NCBI RefSeq assembly: GCF_027172205.1
Contig: NC_070614.1
Coordinates: 49,044,001 to 49,108,000 of the forward strand
Length of the DNA stretch: 64,000 nucleotides
Direction of reading: 5' to 3'
Source of the DNA: Podarcis raffonei
Lineage: Eukaryota; Chordata; Lepidosauria; Squamata; Lacertidae
Shown: positions 35,700-52,309 of the stretch, in pieces
Position numbering within the stretch: position 1 is the stretch's first letter
Layout of the letters: every line of letters starts with the position of its first letter
Made by a program: the position numbers and the translations under genes
Notes under the pieces: generated by a model
The model's input: the letters and a program-made list of their open reading frames with translations, nothing else
Database searches by the model: none
What the model was told of the DNA's origin: nothing

Positions 35700-37940
35700 T
35701 AAGTCCAAAATGATTCCGCAGCCAGTCACTAATGAAAAATTGGGCCAAAGGAAATTCACCATTTCACTGCTTTACAGCAATCCTGACAGGGTGAACAAAA
35801 GAATTAATAATGCATGTTAGCATATTTGTCACCCCAAATGATATTGAATAAGCCCCCTGTGCCTTTTCTAATCACCCTCTTGTAGAAACAAAAGCATGAT
35901 TAGATTGAGATGAGAGAAGGTATATTTGATTAAAAAATCCAACGCAGATGCATGCATTATTCCTCTGCAAGCCTGATCATGTAGACACACATCCTGTGTG
36001 CCTAATTAGTATACTCACAGCCTCACCTCTCCACTTATTTTCCTATCCGCTCTTATTGAAACACCATTTACCTCTACAGCATCACAGCCAAATCACATTA
36101 CTTTACACAGCGTTAAATAATCCAGACTAACTGCCTTGTTATTAATGACCACTACTAATTCCCATTAAAATTCTAACATCATCCACAATAAAATGAAGAA
36201 AGGTATTCCCCACCATCACCATTCTTTAAAGCCCCGTAGCAGTTAAAGAGCTTGGAGGGATAAACTAATCTATGATCTATGATATCTGAGTATTACCTAT
36301 TTTCCTGTACACTTATCCATTCCACAGCATTATATAGACCTCTTTCTCCCTCTTCGCTATATCCATGTACAAAAACCTCCAAAGCTACTCTGTTCCTGCA
36401 TGTACATATATTTTCTGCCAAGCATATCCCTGCTCTCCTGCTTTCCCCCCTCCCACATTCTGCCACATACAAGCCTCTCTCTCCCTTGGCGTGTATTTTC
36501 CCTGGCAAGGCCAAACAAGGGATTGGGGTGCCTCCCTTTTCAATCGCTCCCCAGATCCTTTCCCCCCACCCCACCCCCCCAATTCCATCCCACACGTCCC
36601 TGGGAAAAGGATACTGGAAGGTCGTGCAGCTCTTTGTATTCGTGTGTGTGCAAAGGGGGAGGATGTGCACCCTGCTGCCAACCGCCACACCCCCATGCTC
36701 CCCCCTTCTGCCCTGATTGGCCAATCTCCTGTACGCACACAAACACACACCAAAGCTGCACACGCATTCCTGAGCAGGGCCCCAGCAGGGGACACCTAGA
36801 CTAGCTGGGCACTGCCAATTTCCCCCTTTCCTGGACATGTACAATCAGGCTGTTTTTTATTCCTCCAATTTACACTTCCCTTTGATCCTTGCCACCCTTT
36901 ACTTCTGCATGCTATTTTGTTTCTCAAAGCCTTCCTCTCATGCTCCTACTAGTCCCTCGTGTTTCTTCTTCTATATTTCACTCTGAACTGTTTCTGTTAT
37001 TGCTCTCCCCTTGGCTCCTGTGTACACACAGCTTTCACCTCATTGCCTTCCTCCTTCTGTTCATCCTTCTTGCCGGCTCTTTCCTTCAACCTTTGCAGCT
37101 GTACCCCCCCCCCCGACCCAATCCAGGAAACCTCTTGGCCCATGGCTCACTCATTTTGTTGTGTACTGTAACCCTAATTTTCTTCCTCTCCAAGCATGGG
37201 GGGGGGCGGGCAGATTTGGAAAAGGAAAGGCCGTTTACCCAGGAAGGCTTCTTTTGTTTTCGACTCTACAAAACTACGCCTCCATCTTGGCTGCTTTGTT
37301 CATTCTATTCCTGCTGCCCTGCAGCTGGCAATAACCTTTTCTGTTCACATTAGGTTCTACGCACTGCACACACATCGCTCGCGTCAGTTGGGTGGGAACC
37401 AGAAAATCCAACGGTGCATAAAAGTATTTGGGATGGCTATGCTTGGCAAGGGGGCCAGCATGGGTTAATATTGGCATGCACTTTTTCATCTAGGACTGTC
37501 AACATTCAACAAGCATAGATTTGGGGCGGGTGAGGGGGTGGGATCCCTACGAAGGGCAAGGGACTGGTTTGATCAAACATGTGTGAAGATGCAAGTGAAG
37601 TAACGTGGGCTATCATGGGGGAAAGGAGCAATTATTTAACAATCGTTTGACTTCCTCCCTCCCTTGGTATCGGCAGACACGTATGCTTCAGTGCCTGTGG
37701 GAAGAGCCGACCTTCTGCTTTCTTGCCTAGGAACAATGAATTTCAAGAGACATTTATCTCCCACCTCCTGTGCCCAATCACTAATGCCCACAGAGGCAGC
37801 CAGCATGTTTGCCCCTCCAAGGCATCCCTCTGTTGGCAGGAATCCTAAGCCAACAACACACCTCCGACGGGACTGGAGTAGCCAAGATTTCCCTTGCCCA
37901 CTCTCGTTTTTCAAGTGAAGACAAAAAACAGTTTGGACAG
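35700..37940. other. Spacer between C14orf93 promoter and PSMB5 3' end
   Basis: Pyrimidine-rich on the plus strand, with several C or G homopolymer runs (for example near 36560-36580, 37107-37118 and 37199-37206). Several short open frames exist in this GC-skewed DNA, but none has conserved motifs or splice support. No gene is called. Confidence 0.45.
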
Positions 37941-37946
37941 CAGAAG

Positions 37947-37952
37947 TTTAAT
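37947..37952 (-). terminator. Candidate PSMB5 polyadenylation signal ATTAAA
   Basis: TTTAAT on the plus strand reads ATTAAA on the minus strand, 161 bases past the PSMB5 stop. It is the common variant hexamer; no AATAAA is seen between it and the stop. Confidence 0.5.
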
Positions 37953-38112
37953 TCTGAACAAGGAAAAAAAACCAAATACTACATGAAACATGGGTTACAA
38001 GCATGAGACATCTTCCCAGACAGCAGCATCTGTGAGTCCCGCCCTTCCTCCGGCCAACAACCCTTAAAAGACCCCAAATCAGCACCCCAGCTTTCTCCCA
38101 AAGTCCATCATC

Positions 38113-43685
<5,573 letters not shown>

Positions 43686-43692
<7 letters not shown>

Positions 43693-43990
43693 CTTGGATA
43701 AGGGCTAGTCACCGTGACTCAGGGCCTACAGCCTATATAGGCTCCGGGCGCCATGTTTGGTGTGGGCAGAGCTCGCTGGAGCCGGACGCCTATAAGCAAG
43801 CGGCGGGCGCCATCTTGGTTGCGGTCTCGTTCTCATTTCACGTTGCGCGTGAGAGGTTGGCTTCGCCATTTTTAGTGAGGGGGCAGCGCCGTTGCCTGAG
43901 GCTTGCTGGTACGAATAAAAGGCCGGGCGCCATCTTAGGTGAGGGCAAGGCTAGACCTGAGAGACCGGTTGCCCCGGCGAAAGCAAATAG
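43686..43990 (-). promoter_or_regulatory. PSMB5 promoter with five spaced YY1-like sites
   Basis: Five copies of a (G)CGCCATNTTNG motif begin (at CCAT) at 43689, 43751, 43810, 43866 and 43930, spaced 62, 59, 56 and 64 bp. The reverse complement AAGATGGCG is the YY1 core, and the first copy overlaps the PSMB5 start codon. Several copies are preceded by a CTATA- or AATAAAA-like word and GGCCGGGCG or similar, so the region looks like a decayed tandem repeat of about 60 bp. The region is CpG-rich. Confidence 0.6.
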
Positions 43991-43994
43991 GTCA

Positions 43995-44120
43995 AGGGAA
44001 GGGAAATGTGTCAGTCACCGTCTTCATTTCCTGGGAGGTGGGGGGGGGGAGGGATGTCGTTTGGGGATGGGAAAGGACGAGCGCTTTTATCACTTTACAT
44101 TCTGAGCAACTAGTGATGTT
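43995..44120. other. Short unique segment upstream of PSMB5
   Basis: G-rich DNA with a GGGGGGGGG run near 44040, between the promoter repeats and a CR1 end. No gene is seen. Confidence 0.4.
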
Positions 44121-44124
44121 AGGG

Positions 44125-44178
44125 GTTGGACTAGATGACCCAAAAGGTCCCTTCCAACTCTACAATTCTAGGATTCTA
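44125..44178 (+). repeat. CR1 LINE 3' end
   Basis: GGGGTTGGACTAGATGACCC..CCCTTCCAACTCTACAATTC and the ATTCTAGGATTCTAGG tail. Confidence 0.6.
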
Positions 44179-44460
44179 GGACAAGGATGAAGCAAAGCAA
44201 AGGAAACGAGTTTTCCTTGTACGGTGCACGATGTGCAAGTTTCGTTTCCTATGGAACTCACTGCCACATGGTGGCCTGGAGGCCAACAACAAATACTGGG
44301 CTAAAAGAAGTAAACAAGATAGCCCCTCATTCATGATTGGACAGTAGTAGCTGGGGAATCCAGAAGCAGAATTCAAGTACCCTGAAGTGTCTGATCTTTG
44401 CAAGTGCGAAAAATAGGGGTTAAAGACTCACGTGCAAGTGTAGCGCTCTTCTTCTGAACT

Positions 44461-44700
44461 GTTGTTATTATTATTATTATTAAATTTACAGCTTTTCACC
44501 ATCTAGGTCCCAAAGCAGCTTATAACAATAAAATGACAAAAACAAACAGAATGTAAAGAATGAATTTAACCTCATAAATTTTAAAAAATAAACCTAAAGC
44601 ATCAGAAAATGTAAAACTTCAAAGACGCAGTCATGTTGCAAAGGCTTCCTGAAATAAAACAATTTTAACCAGGCACCTGAAACTCAGCAGGGATGGTGAC
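44461..44700 (-). repeat. L2/CR1-clade LINE 3' fragment
   Basis: (TTA)n tail at 44461-44481, then the reversed 3' UTR (TCCCAAAGCAGCTTATAACA, AATTTTAACCAGGCACCTGA). Confidence 0.5.
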
Positions 44701-45354
44701 AGACTAACATCTAGTGCAGGAATAGCTTACATGGTGCCCTCTGGAGTACAACTTCAATCAACCCCAGCCAGCATGGTCAGTGTGTCTAGAGGTCCTGGGC
44801 TGCCCAGTCGACAAGCCCCCCCCCCCGCCTCACTGATGCAGTCATTGAAGTTATTCAGGGCTTTATACACTAATTCAACAACTTTGATAGGAAGCCGGTA
44901 CAAGTCTTTTAACACTAGTGTCCTATGTTGACGATAGGCAGTTCCCATCACCATACAGAACCACAGCACCCTGCACTGGCAGAAGCTTTGACTGGAATGA
45001 TCAGGAAGCAGCCAGTATCCCCACATCTTTGGTATCAGCCTCTTCACCTTCTCCCTGGCACCATCGGGGTGGGGTGGGGTGAAAGCGTATGCATTTACAC
45101 ATGTGCTTCCTAGAGATGGCACTGCTCTCCAGCGAGCCTGAATGCCGTGCCATTGCACAGCACTTGAAGGATGCTGATGAACGGAGACAGGATTCCCTTC
45201 TACCATCCCTCGTGCCCCAGCAGCTGCCTAAGCCAGTAGGGTAGCTGGCTCAGCCTTTTTGCTTCAGGTAGTGGAAAGGGAAAACTCCAAGCCTGTATCC
45301 GTGGTCCCTGGCAGCTGCCTGCTAAAGCCCAGAGGAATGCAAGAAGAGCCAGCT

Positions 45355-46195
45355 GGACTGAGCCAAAGGCCCGTCTAGTTCAGCACCCTCTTCTCACAGT
45401 GGCCAACCAGATGCCCAATTGGGAAACCCACAAGCGGGGCCTGCGTGCAATAGCTCTCTCTGCTCCTGTGGTTTGCAGCAGCTGGTATTCAGGAGCAGCC
45501 ATGGAGGTAGAGCATAGCCATGAGGGCTAGTAGCCATCGATGACCCTCTCCCCCAGGAATTCGTCTAATCCTCTTTTAAAGCCACGTTGGTGGTCATCAC
45601 TGATCCCAGTGGCAGCAGGTCCCATAGTTCAACTCTGCATTACATGGAGAAGTTCTTCCTTTTACTGCACGGTCAGGGGAAAAACAATGCTGTCCAGGGT
45701 TGTAAAGACTGTGGAGAGAATAATTGGGTGCACTCTTCCCACCTTGGATCAAATCTATGCTTCCAGGTGCCATAAGAAAGCAGCAGAGATAGCGCACCCC
45801 GGAAATGATTTCTTTCAGCTTCTGCCTTCTGGAAGAAGGTACAGGGTTATAAAGACTAGGAAACAGTTTCTACCCAAATGTGATTTTGGTTTTAAACGCA
45901 TTGTAAGGAGTCTGTATGGGAGTATCAGAGTTTTTAGGGGGCTAACCAGGTTGGGATAGCTGGGATAGCAGGCTTGTTGGGTTCTGAATGTCTGATGTAG
46001 ATTTTTCAATTTCATTGTTCTATAAGGGACAATGACAATAAAGATTATCGTATTGTAGCGATTATCGTACCTATCCTGAACCTTCCAACATTCAGCTTCA
46101 TTGAACGCCCATGAGTCCTAGAGTTACGACAGAGGGATAAAAACTGTTCTCTGTCCACTTTCTCCATAGCAGACATAATTTTATAAACTTAGCTG
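45355..46195 (+). mobile_element. Dispersed repeat interrupted by a LINE 3' end
   Basis: The host repeat (CAAAGGCCCGTCTAGTTCAG..AGAAGTTCTTCCTTTTACTG) stops near 45670 and resumes near 46070 (CCTATCCTGAACCTTCCAAC..ATAATTTTATAAACTT). Between them sits a LINE 3' end in the same orientation, with peptide FFQLLPSGRRYRVIKTRKQF and a tail GACAATGACAATAAAGATTA. The boundaries are approximate. Confidence 0.55.
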
Positions 46196-46208
46196 TGACT
46201 TGAATTTA

Positions 46209-46242
<34 letters not shown>
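46209..46242 (+). repeat. (AC)n microsatellite
   Basis: About 16 to 17 AC units, directly after the dispersed repeat. Confidence 0.95.
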
Positions 46243-46249
<7 letters not shown>

Positions 46250-48175
46250 CCCCGTGCCAAGTTCGGAATGCATTCACACTTACCTTTTCTGCTGCAGTTA
46301 AGTTCTCCGGATTGTACTCCTCTGATAGTTCCAGTGATAAATGCTCTGCCTCCCATTAATGCAGCGTAAGCACTAAACATCTTCTGAAAAGGAACTTCTG
46401 TTTCCCATTAACATGGGTGTCTCTCGTCCTGCTCTTTTCTTCTGGAAATGCCTGTTTGCTTTGTACACCTTTAACGGCGCTGAAGCCAACTGTTTTGGTC
46501 TTGGAGGGCAGGGGACGTCCCCCCAAAAAAGCCAAACCGCCTGCACTCCCTCTTTCAGCACATCTTTCTCTAAGATGTTTTGCATGCAGGAGGGCTCTGA
46601 TTCTGTCCCCAATGGCATCTCCTGTTAGGGCTGCCCAAAATCTTGCCAGGCCATACTGAGCTAGGCAGACCAACTGTCTGAATTAGCATAAGGCAGCATT
46701 CTGCAGTTGCTACCCATAGCAGGATCATCCAGAGGTCTTGACTATCACTGAGCTAAGTGTGACCCCCTCGGCAAAGGTCAAGGCATTTCTGGAGAGAAAG
46801 CGGAGAGGAGCCATTAGTGCAAGGCCTGGTGACAGAGTGTACAGGATTACCCCATCACCATGTAACTGGATCACAACCAGGACTGCCCTTTGAGGGTCTT
46901 CTTCACACACACCTCCCATTCCCTCCTGGCTCCCACATTCCCCCACTCACTTCCCCCAGCCCCCCAAGCGCTAGGTGGATGCTGCTGGGGGACTCGGCAT
47001 CACGTTTCGGTGGAGCACGCGGAAGGACGCATTTGAGGGTGACGGATGCTGACAGGGCAGCGTCTCTTGTAGGTCAGGGCGGGAGGGAAAGGAGAGGTAA
47101 CCCTCTCGGTGCTGGGGACCAGTTTGGCTCAGGGCCCCACTTTCGCTAGGCCAAGGTGTCTGGGCTGCACGATGGGCTACCTAATCGAAGCTGAGTTGGT
47201 CAATGCCTGTTTTGCGCTGATGGGCCATCCTTGCCAATAACTGGTGGAGACGAGGAAACGAAGCAATATTTATTATGAGCTAAATTGCAAGCAGCAAAAG
47301 CATATTTGATGTGTCTGGTTGTATAATTCCAGCTGCCAGTTTGCTCTCTCAGAGACTGTCCTAAAGCAGCTTCCCAGGAGCCAAACACAAAAGCAACTGC
47401 AGCCTCTGCCAAGAAAGAACCCCATCGCTTCTGCCTTTGACGTGGCACTGGGGATGCGGCAAGGGTGAAACGTGCTTTATTGGTCTGACCGGGCTTCCGC
47501 TCGGCCCCCGACCCAAACGCTTGGGGTAACAACAACACCTTCACTCGATTGTGATGGCTCTGGGTGTAGTGAGGTTTTGTTGTGGTGGTTGCTTTACAAA
47601 AAGAGGGACCTTGATGCCAAAGTATATGGGAAGTTCTCCTTGTGAAGAAAGGAGATGGTCCCAGGCTAAAGTCACCACATCTCCAGGTAGGCCTGAGAAA
47701 CTCCATGCCTGAAACCCAGTGTGTGATGGGCGAGTGTGTCAGACTAGGCCCTGGGAGACCAGAATCCAACACCCTGCTTGACCATGAAGCCATTGCTTCA
47801 TTGCCTAACGACCTCCCAAGGCTGGCTCAATAAATGTTGCCACTTGAGGGAGAACAGAAAATGGCATGTACAAACACACCACCTGAAGCAACTGGAAATG
47901 GCCTGGGGAAGCTCTGGCATGCTGAGGGGGATGGGAGGCTAGAGAGGAGCAGGTGGTGGCCCTGCTCTTTGCAGGAGGGGGAGAATAGCACACTCCTTGG
48001 GGGCCTGGATTTGCCAGCCCTCTCGGCTGTCTCCACCTGAGGCAACTGCCTCACCCTGGCGAACGGGTCGTTTGCGGGGATTGAATGTGGAGGGAGGGGG
48101 AGGGACCACGCACACCACCTCGAGCTCCTTGGAGAAGATGGGTTGTCAATGCAAGAAAGAAGAGTAAATAAAATA
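46250..48175. other. Spacer between PSMB5 and PSMB11
   Basis: No gene recognised. An acceptor-like CAG and a GTAAG donor on the minus strand bracket a small frame near 46282-46383 (MFSAYAALMGGRAFITG...), but there is no homology I recognise and no neighbouring exon. A SINE end lies near 46630-46695. Confidence 0.4.
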
Positions 48176-48177
48176 CA

Positions 48178-48427
48178 GAGAGCCAGTGTGGTGTAGTGGT
48201 TAAGAGCAGTAGACTCCTAATCTGGGGAACCGGGTTCGCGTCTCCGCTCCTCCACATGCAGCTGCTGGGTGACCTTGGGCTAGTCACACTTCTCTGAAGT
48301 CTCTCAGCCTCACTCACCTCACAGAGTGTTTGTTGTGGGGGAGGAAGGGAAAGGAGAATGTTAGCTGCTTTGAGACTCCTTCGGGTAGTGATAAAACGGG
48401 ATATCAAATCCAAACTCTTCTTCTTCT
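48178..48427 (+). repeat. CORE-SINE (MIR-like), nearly full length
   Basis: Head GAGCCAGTGTGGTGTAGTGG with A and B boxes (TTAAGAGC, GGGTTCGCGTC), core GGGTGACCTTGGGCTAGTCA, 3' part AGCTGCTTTGAGACTCCTTC and a (CTT)n tail. Confidence 0.75.
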
Positions 48428-48636
48428 ACACCCAGTCAGCGTAGGCTTATCCTGGGCTAGATGGACAAATACTCTGACTCAAGTCTAGGGCATTCTTCGG
48501 TCTCTCTGGGGGCCCAAGAGACGGGAGAAGGAACAACCCTGGGACAGAGGAGGTCACTCACTAACTTACTATGTTATCTAGGCTCTAGTAACCTCTAGGT
48601 TATATCACTGTATGCATTACACGTAGGGCTGTCTCT

Positions 48637-49350
48637 GAAGATGGTTCAAAAACTTCACCTGGTGCAAAATTCAGCTGCTAGATTGCTCACCAGGGCAAGA
48701 TGTTTTGAGCGTATACAGTGGTACCTCGGGTTACAGACATTTCAGGTTACAGACTCCGCTAACCCAGAAATAGTACCTCGGGTTAAGAACTTTGCTTCAG
48801 GTTAAGAACGGACCTCCAGAAAGAATTTAAGTTCTTAACCCAAGGTACCACTGTAATGCCAATCCTGGCCCAACTGCACTGGCTGCCAATTAGTTTCCAG
48901 GCCCAATTCAAAGTGTTGATTTTGACCGATAAAATCTTAAAATAGCTCAGGACCTCAACACCTCAAGGACCACCTCTCTCCATATGAACCTACCTGGGAT
49001 CTGAGATCACCATCTGAGGCCCTTCGTCATGTGCATTCTCCACAAGAGGTCCAGAGGGAGGCAACACGTGAATGGGCCTTTTCTGTGGTGGCTCCCCATT
49101 TGTGGGACGCTCTCCCCAGGGAGGCTTACCTGGCACCATCATTATACACCTTTAGGTGACAGGCGAAAATGTTCCTCTTCAACCGGGCCTTGGGCCACAA
49201 AGAACTAGGCCTTCTTTGTGGAAGGTAGGGTTATGGGTTTGTTCTTGCTCGTTACGTTTTTTTTGCGTTTTCGTTTTGTATGTTCATGTTGTGAACTGCC
49301 CCAAGTTCTTCGGAGGAAGGGCAGTATACAAATTTAACAAATAAATGAAG
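48637..49350 (+). mobile_element. L2-clade LINE 3' part interrupted by a MITE
   Basis: Degraded reverse-transcriptase tail (phrases corresponding to KLHLVQNSAARLLT..LHWLPIS.QFKVL) on both sides of the MITE at 48716-48853. The 3' UTR is CTGCCCCAAGTTCTTCGGAG, followed by GTATACAAATTTAACAAATA. Confidence 0.65.
48716..48853. mobile_element. Tc1/mariner-type MITE inside a LINE
   Basis: Ends CAGTGGTACCTCGGGTTA and TAACCCAAGGTACCACTG, flanked by TA (48714-48715, 48854-48855). 138 bp, almost entirely palindromic. Confidence 0.8.
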
Positions 49351-49354
49351 AAGA

Positions 49355-49740
49355 CGCACCACGGGGTGTGAATGAGACCCAGCTTTTCTTGCCGCATCAT
49401 TCACCACTCACTGTTTCAACCCCATTATGAAGTACTCGCACACCTGCCTCTTAGGCTGCAGTCTTAGACACAGGCTTGGGAGCCTGCCAAACTGAATACA
49501 ATAGAATCCACTGCTCATAAACGAAGGATGCTTCTCCCACCTGCCTTTAGACTAAAATAAAAAAGGAAAATAGTGTCAAAAAACAGGTCAGAGCCTGTCA
49601 CATAGAAGATGCTTCCTGAAGCTTTTCGTCACCCTCCTTTCCCCACCGTTAAACATGCAGCTTTACCTGACCCATCTCACCTTGTCTCCAGCCCCGCCCC
49701 AATCCTCTATCTGATCCTTCCCGGAATGTAGGCCCCCTCC
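49355..49740. other. PSMB11 upstream region
   Basis: No clear repeat or exon. It ends in the TATA box at 49743. Any thymic control element would probably lie here, but no known site is called. Confidence 0.4.
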
Positions 49741-49742
49741 CT

Positions 49743-49750
49743 TTTATAAG
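49743..49750 (+). promoter_or_regulatory. PSMB11 TATA box
   Basis: TTTATAAG lies about 40 bases before the PSMB11 ATG. A start site 25-30 bases downstream would leave a 5' UTR of only about 10-15 bases. This fits a tissue-restricted TATA promoter, unlike the CpG promoter of PSMB5. Confidence 0.55.
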
Positions 49751-49785
49751 CTCTCTTCTCCCAGTCTTTCCTGAACCCTTCCCAA

Positions 49786-50550
49786 ATGGCTCTCCAGAGC
49801 GTCCTGGGCCTGGACCTCCCGCCGCAGGCCCCCAGCTGGCCCCTGCCACCCCCAAGCAGGAGAGTGGCGCCCCTGCCGTTTCCGCTGTCCCACGGCACCA
49901 CCACGCTGGCCTTCCGCTGCAGCCATGGGGTGGTGGTGGCAGCGGACACCCGCGCTTCGAGCGGGAACCTCGTGTCTGATCCGTCGGCCCGCAAGGTCAT
50001 GACCCTCCACCGCCATCTTCTAGCAACCACGTCTGGGACATCGGCCGACTGCGCCTCCTGGTTGCGCCTGCTGCGGTGCTCCCTGCGCCTGAGGCAGCTC
50101 CATGGCGGGCGCCAGGTCAGCGTGGCAGGGGCCGCCAAGCTGCTGGCTTTCCTCTTGCGGGGCTGCCGCCACAAGGACCTGTGCGTGGCCACCGTGCTGT
50201 GCGGCTGGGACGACGGCGGGCCTGCTCTGCGCTACGTCTACAGCGATGGCACGTGCCTCCAAGGAGACATTTTCGCAGTGGGCTCTGGTTCTCCCTATGC
50301 CTACGGGGTGATGGACGGCTCATACCGCTTCGACCTGCCACGTGACGAGGCTTTCATGCTGGCCCGCCAGGCTGTGGCTCATGCAGCCCACCGAGATGCC
50401 TACTCTGGGGGGAACGTGGACCTCTACCACGTGCGGCCAAGCGGCTGGGTGTGCGTCTCCCGGGAAGATCTCAGCCAGGTCTATCGGGGATTGGGGCCAC
50501 TGGGCGACGGAGAGGGCGACACTAAAGAAAGGCACCGTGGAATTGACTAG
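49786..50550 (+). CDS. PSMB11: PSMB11, thymoproteasome subunit beta5t (intronless)
   Basis: Catalytic beta5t subunit, expressed in cortical thymic epithelium, where it alters the peptide pool used for CD8 T-cell positive selection. Single exon of 254 residues (human 300), starting MALQSVL (human MALQDV). The propeptide ends at [10 protein letters not shown], giving catalytic Thr37. Mature Asp17 (AADTRASSG) and Lys33 (SARKV) are intact. The S1 pocket reads [12 protein letters not shown]: Thr45 replaces the Met45 of beta5, and Ser and Thr follow, the hydrophilic pocket that defines beta5t. Strong blocks: [53 protein letters not shown]. The C-terminus is shorter than human and ends in a charged tail. 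It lies about 6 kb from PSMB5 on the opposite strand, as in mammals. No break is seen, so it is probably functional. Confidence 0.96.
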   Translation: MALQSVLGLDLPPQAPSWPLPPPSRRVAPLPFPLSHGTTTLAFRCSHGVVVAADTRASSGNLVSDPSARKVMTLHRHLLATTSGTSADCASWLRLLRCSLRLRQLHGGRQVSVAGAAKLLAFLLRGCRHKDLCVATVLCGWDDGGPALRYVYSDGTCLQGDIFAVGSGSPYAYGVMDGSYRFDLPRDEAFMLARQAVAHAAHRDAYSGGNVDLYHVRPSGWVCVSREDLSQVYRGLGPLGDGEGDTKERHRGID

Positions 50551-50880
50551 ATACCAGCCTAAAACGGGACGGGTCTGTCGGTCTCAGCAAGAAGCAGCCA
50601 TAACCCAGATTCAGAAACCATTCATTTCAGCAAAGCGGTGCAGAGAAAACAAAGCACAGGTTGTAAAATAGGGAGCGGAAGTGGACTAAATTTTTTTTTT
50701 TCCTAAACCCACCCCAAAGCTGCAAAGATGGCAGCTTGGACCAGTGCAAACCCAACATAGGGACAATATTGTAGCAGCAAGATGCTTAGCGGAGAGGGAA
50801 ACCAATCGCTTATTTCTACAAACGGCGAATCAGAACCCCAAATAATTCACAAATATGGTGAAAAGCAATCAGCGTGGCTT

Positions 50881-50886
50881 ATTAAA
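50881..50886 (+). terminator. Candidate PSMB11 polyadenylation signal ATTAAA
   Basis: ATTAAA, 331 bases past the PSMB11 stop and the first plausible hexamer downstream. The next AATAAA lies inside the CpG island near 51683. Confidence 0.35.
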
Positions 50887-51239
50887 AAACAGCTTGATTT
50901 AGCATAGGGCCAATTACGGAGCAGATGGTAGCGCAGCGTACATTAGATGTGGGGCGGCGGGGGGAGCCTTGGGCCAGTGTAAACCAGTATGGAACGGACT
51001 CTGCTGGTTCTGATGTATGGAACTGATCTGTGGAGGCTGAAATGACGCCCAGGATCCTTTTGGACCGGCCAGGATGGCGCCTAGGAACCCTCCCAGGCCT
51101 GGACTCATGTTTGTGCAACTGGGTCGGAATAACCTGCGAGTCTCCTTGGATGAACCAAACATGTTCACCCTCCTGCCTTGGAGGGAAAAAACCAGACGCA
51201 GCCGGAACCAAGGGGGACCTGCTCCATTGTTTGAGAAAA

Positions 51240-52280
51240 TAAATGGGGGGCGTCCGCTGGCCGGCGCCTTTCATCGCCTCATCTCCTCCTCCATCCGCCG
51301 CGCTGCGGAACGTGTCCCGGCGACGGTGACAGATAGGCGCTGTTATCTCTGCCGTCTCGCCGCCGCCTCCTCGTATCTTGCTGCCATCTCCCCGCTTCAA
51401 TGTCCTTCTTGCCCGGCCCGCGTCGCCGCCGCCCGTCATCTCATTACACTCCCCCCGCCGCCGCCCTCCAACAGCATTGTCTGCCGCCGACGCCGCCGGG
51501 AGCGCAGCCTCCTTCTCCCTTATCGCGCCTCTCCATCTCCCCGGCTGCTGCTGCTGGGGAGAAAACAGCTCCGCCGAGAGAGGAGGAGGAGGACGGCGAT
51601 CGAACCTTCGGCAGCAACGCGCCGCGGGCCGGATCGCGGCCCCCGGGTCCCTAAAGCGCCCCCTAGCGGCTGCCCCACCCCCAATAAAACAGCCGCGTAA
51701 ACACAGCTCCTTGCTAGGCCCGGCGCGTTCTGGGGACGCCGCGCCATTGTGCGCCCTTATCTTAATTGGCATCTCCCGGCCGCGGCTGCGGTGCTGGCGG
51801 ATGGCCCACTTCCGCGCCCCTCCTGCCTCGCCCTGTCGCTCCCGATCCGTCTGCCTCCTGCCGCTGCTCCACCTTCCCCTTCTCTTCGCCATCTGCCCCT
51901 TTCTCCTTCTATCCATCACCCGGATCCCCACGTCCCCTCCTTCTCCGCGCTCCCTCCCCGGCGGCGCCTGCCCCCTTTTCTTCCTGGGCCCATAGCTTTC
52001 TCCATTCTCGTGCTGCTGCCGCCTCGTTCCATCTTCTCCAGCCCGCCCTCCGATTCTTTCCATCCCTCTTTCATTATTTCTGCCTCCCGTCTTTCCCCGC
52101 TCCCTCCCACCCCCATCTTGCCTTGGCTCCTGTTCCCCCTCTCCTCTCCTCCCCACGTGGCCCTCTGCGGGGCGGGGTGGGGGGCGCCCGGGCCTGTCCA
52201 TCAGCGCTCTCGCGCCACGGGGTGCCAGTCCATTAGCAAGCGCCGCGGGGGAGGGGGGCGCCAATTATCAGCACTTTAGC
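51240..52280. promoter_or_regulatory. CpG island without an assigned gene
   Basis: About 1 kb of very CpG-rich DNA with many CCG/CGC repeats and several TTATCT/GATA-type words (near 51343, 51515 and 51757). Long open frames occur on both strands because stop codons are rare in such composition; none resembles a known protein. It starts 690 bp past PSMB11 and could be a promoter or a developmental CpG island; no gene to its right is recognised in the window. Confidence 0.55.
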
Positions 52281-52309
52281 TGTTTCACGCCTGGGTGGAG
52301 GCTGCACCT

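Noticed and set aside
36293-36844. 183-codon open frame, minus strand
   Set aside because: Composition-driven in C-rich spacer DNA; no conserved motif.
46282-46383. Exon-like frame (MFSAYAALMGGRAFITG) with acceptor and donor
   Set aside because: No partner exons and no recognised homologue; adjacent sequence is repeat-like. Kept only as a note.
50882-52264. 460-codon open frame on the minus strand
   Set aside because: It lies mostly in the CpG island, where stop codons are rare. The peptide is Arg/Gly/Glu-rich low-complexity with no domain or splice context.
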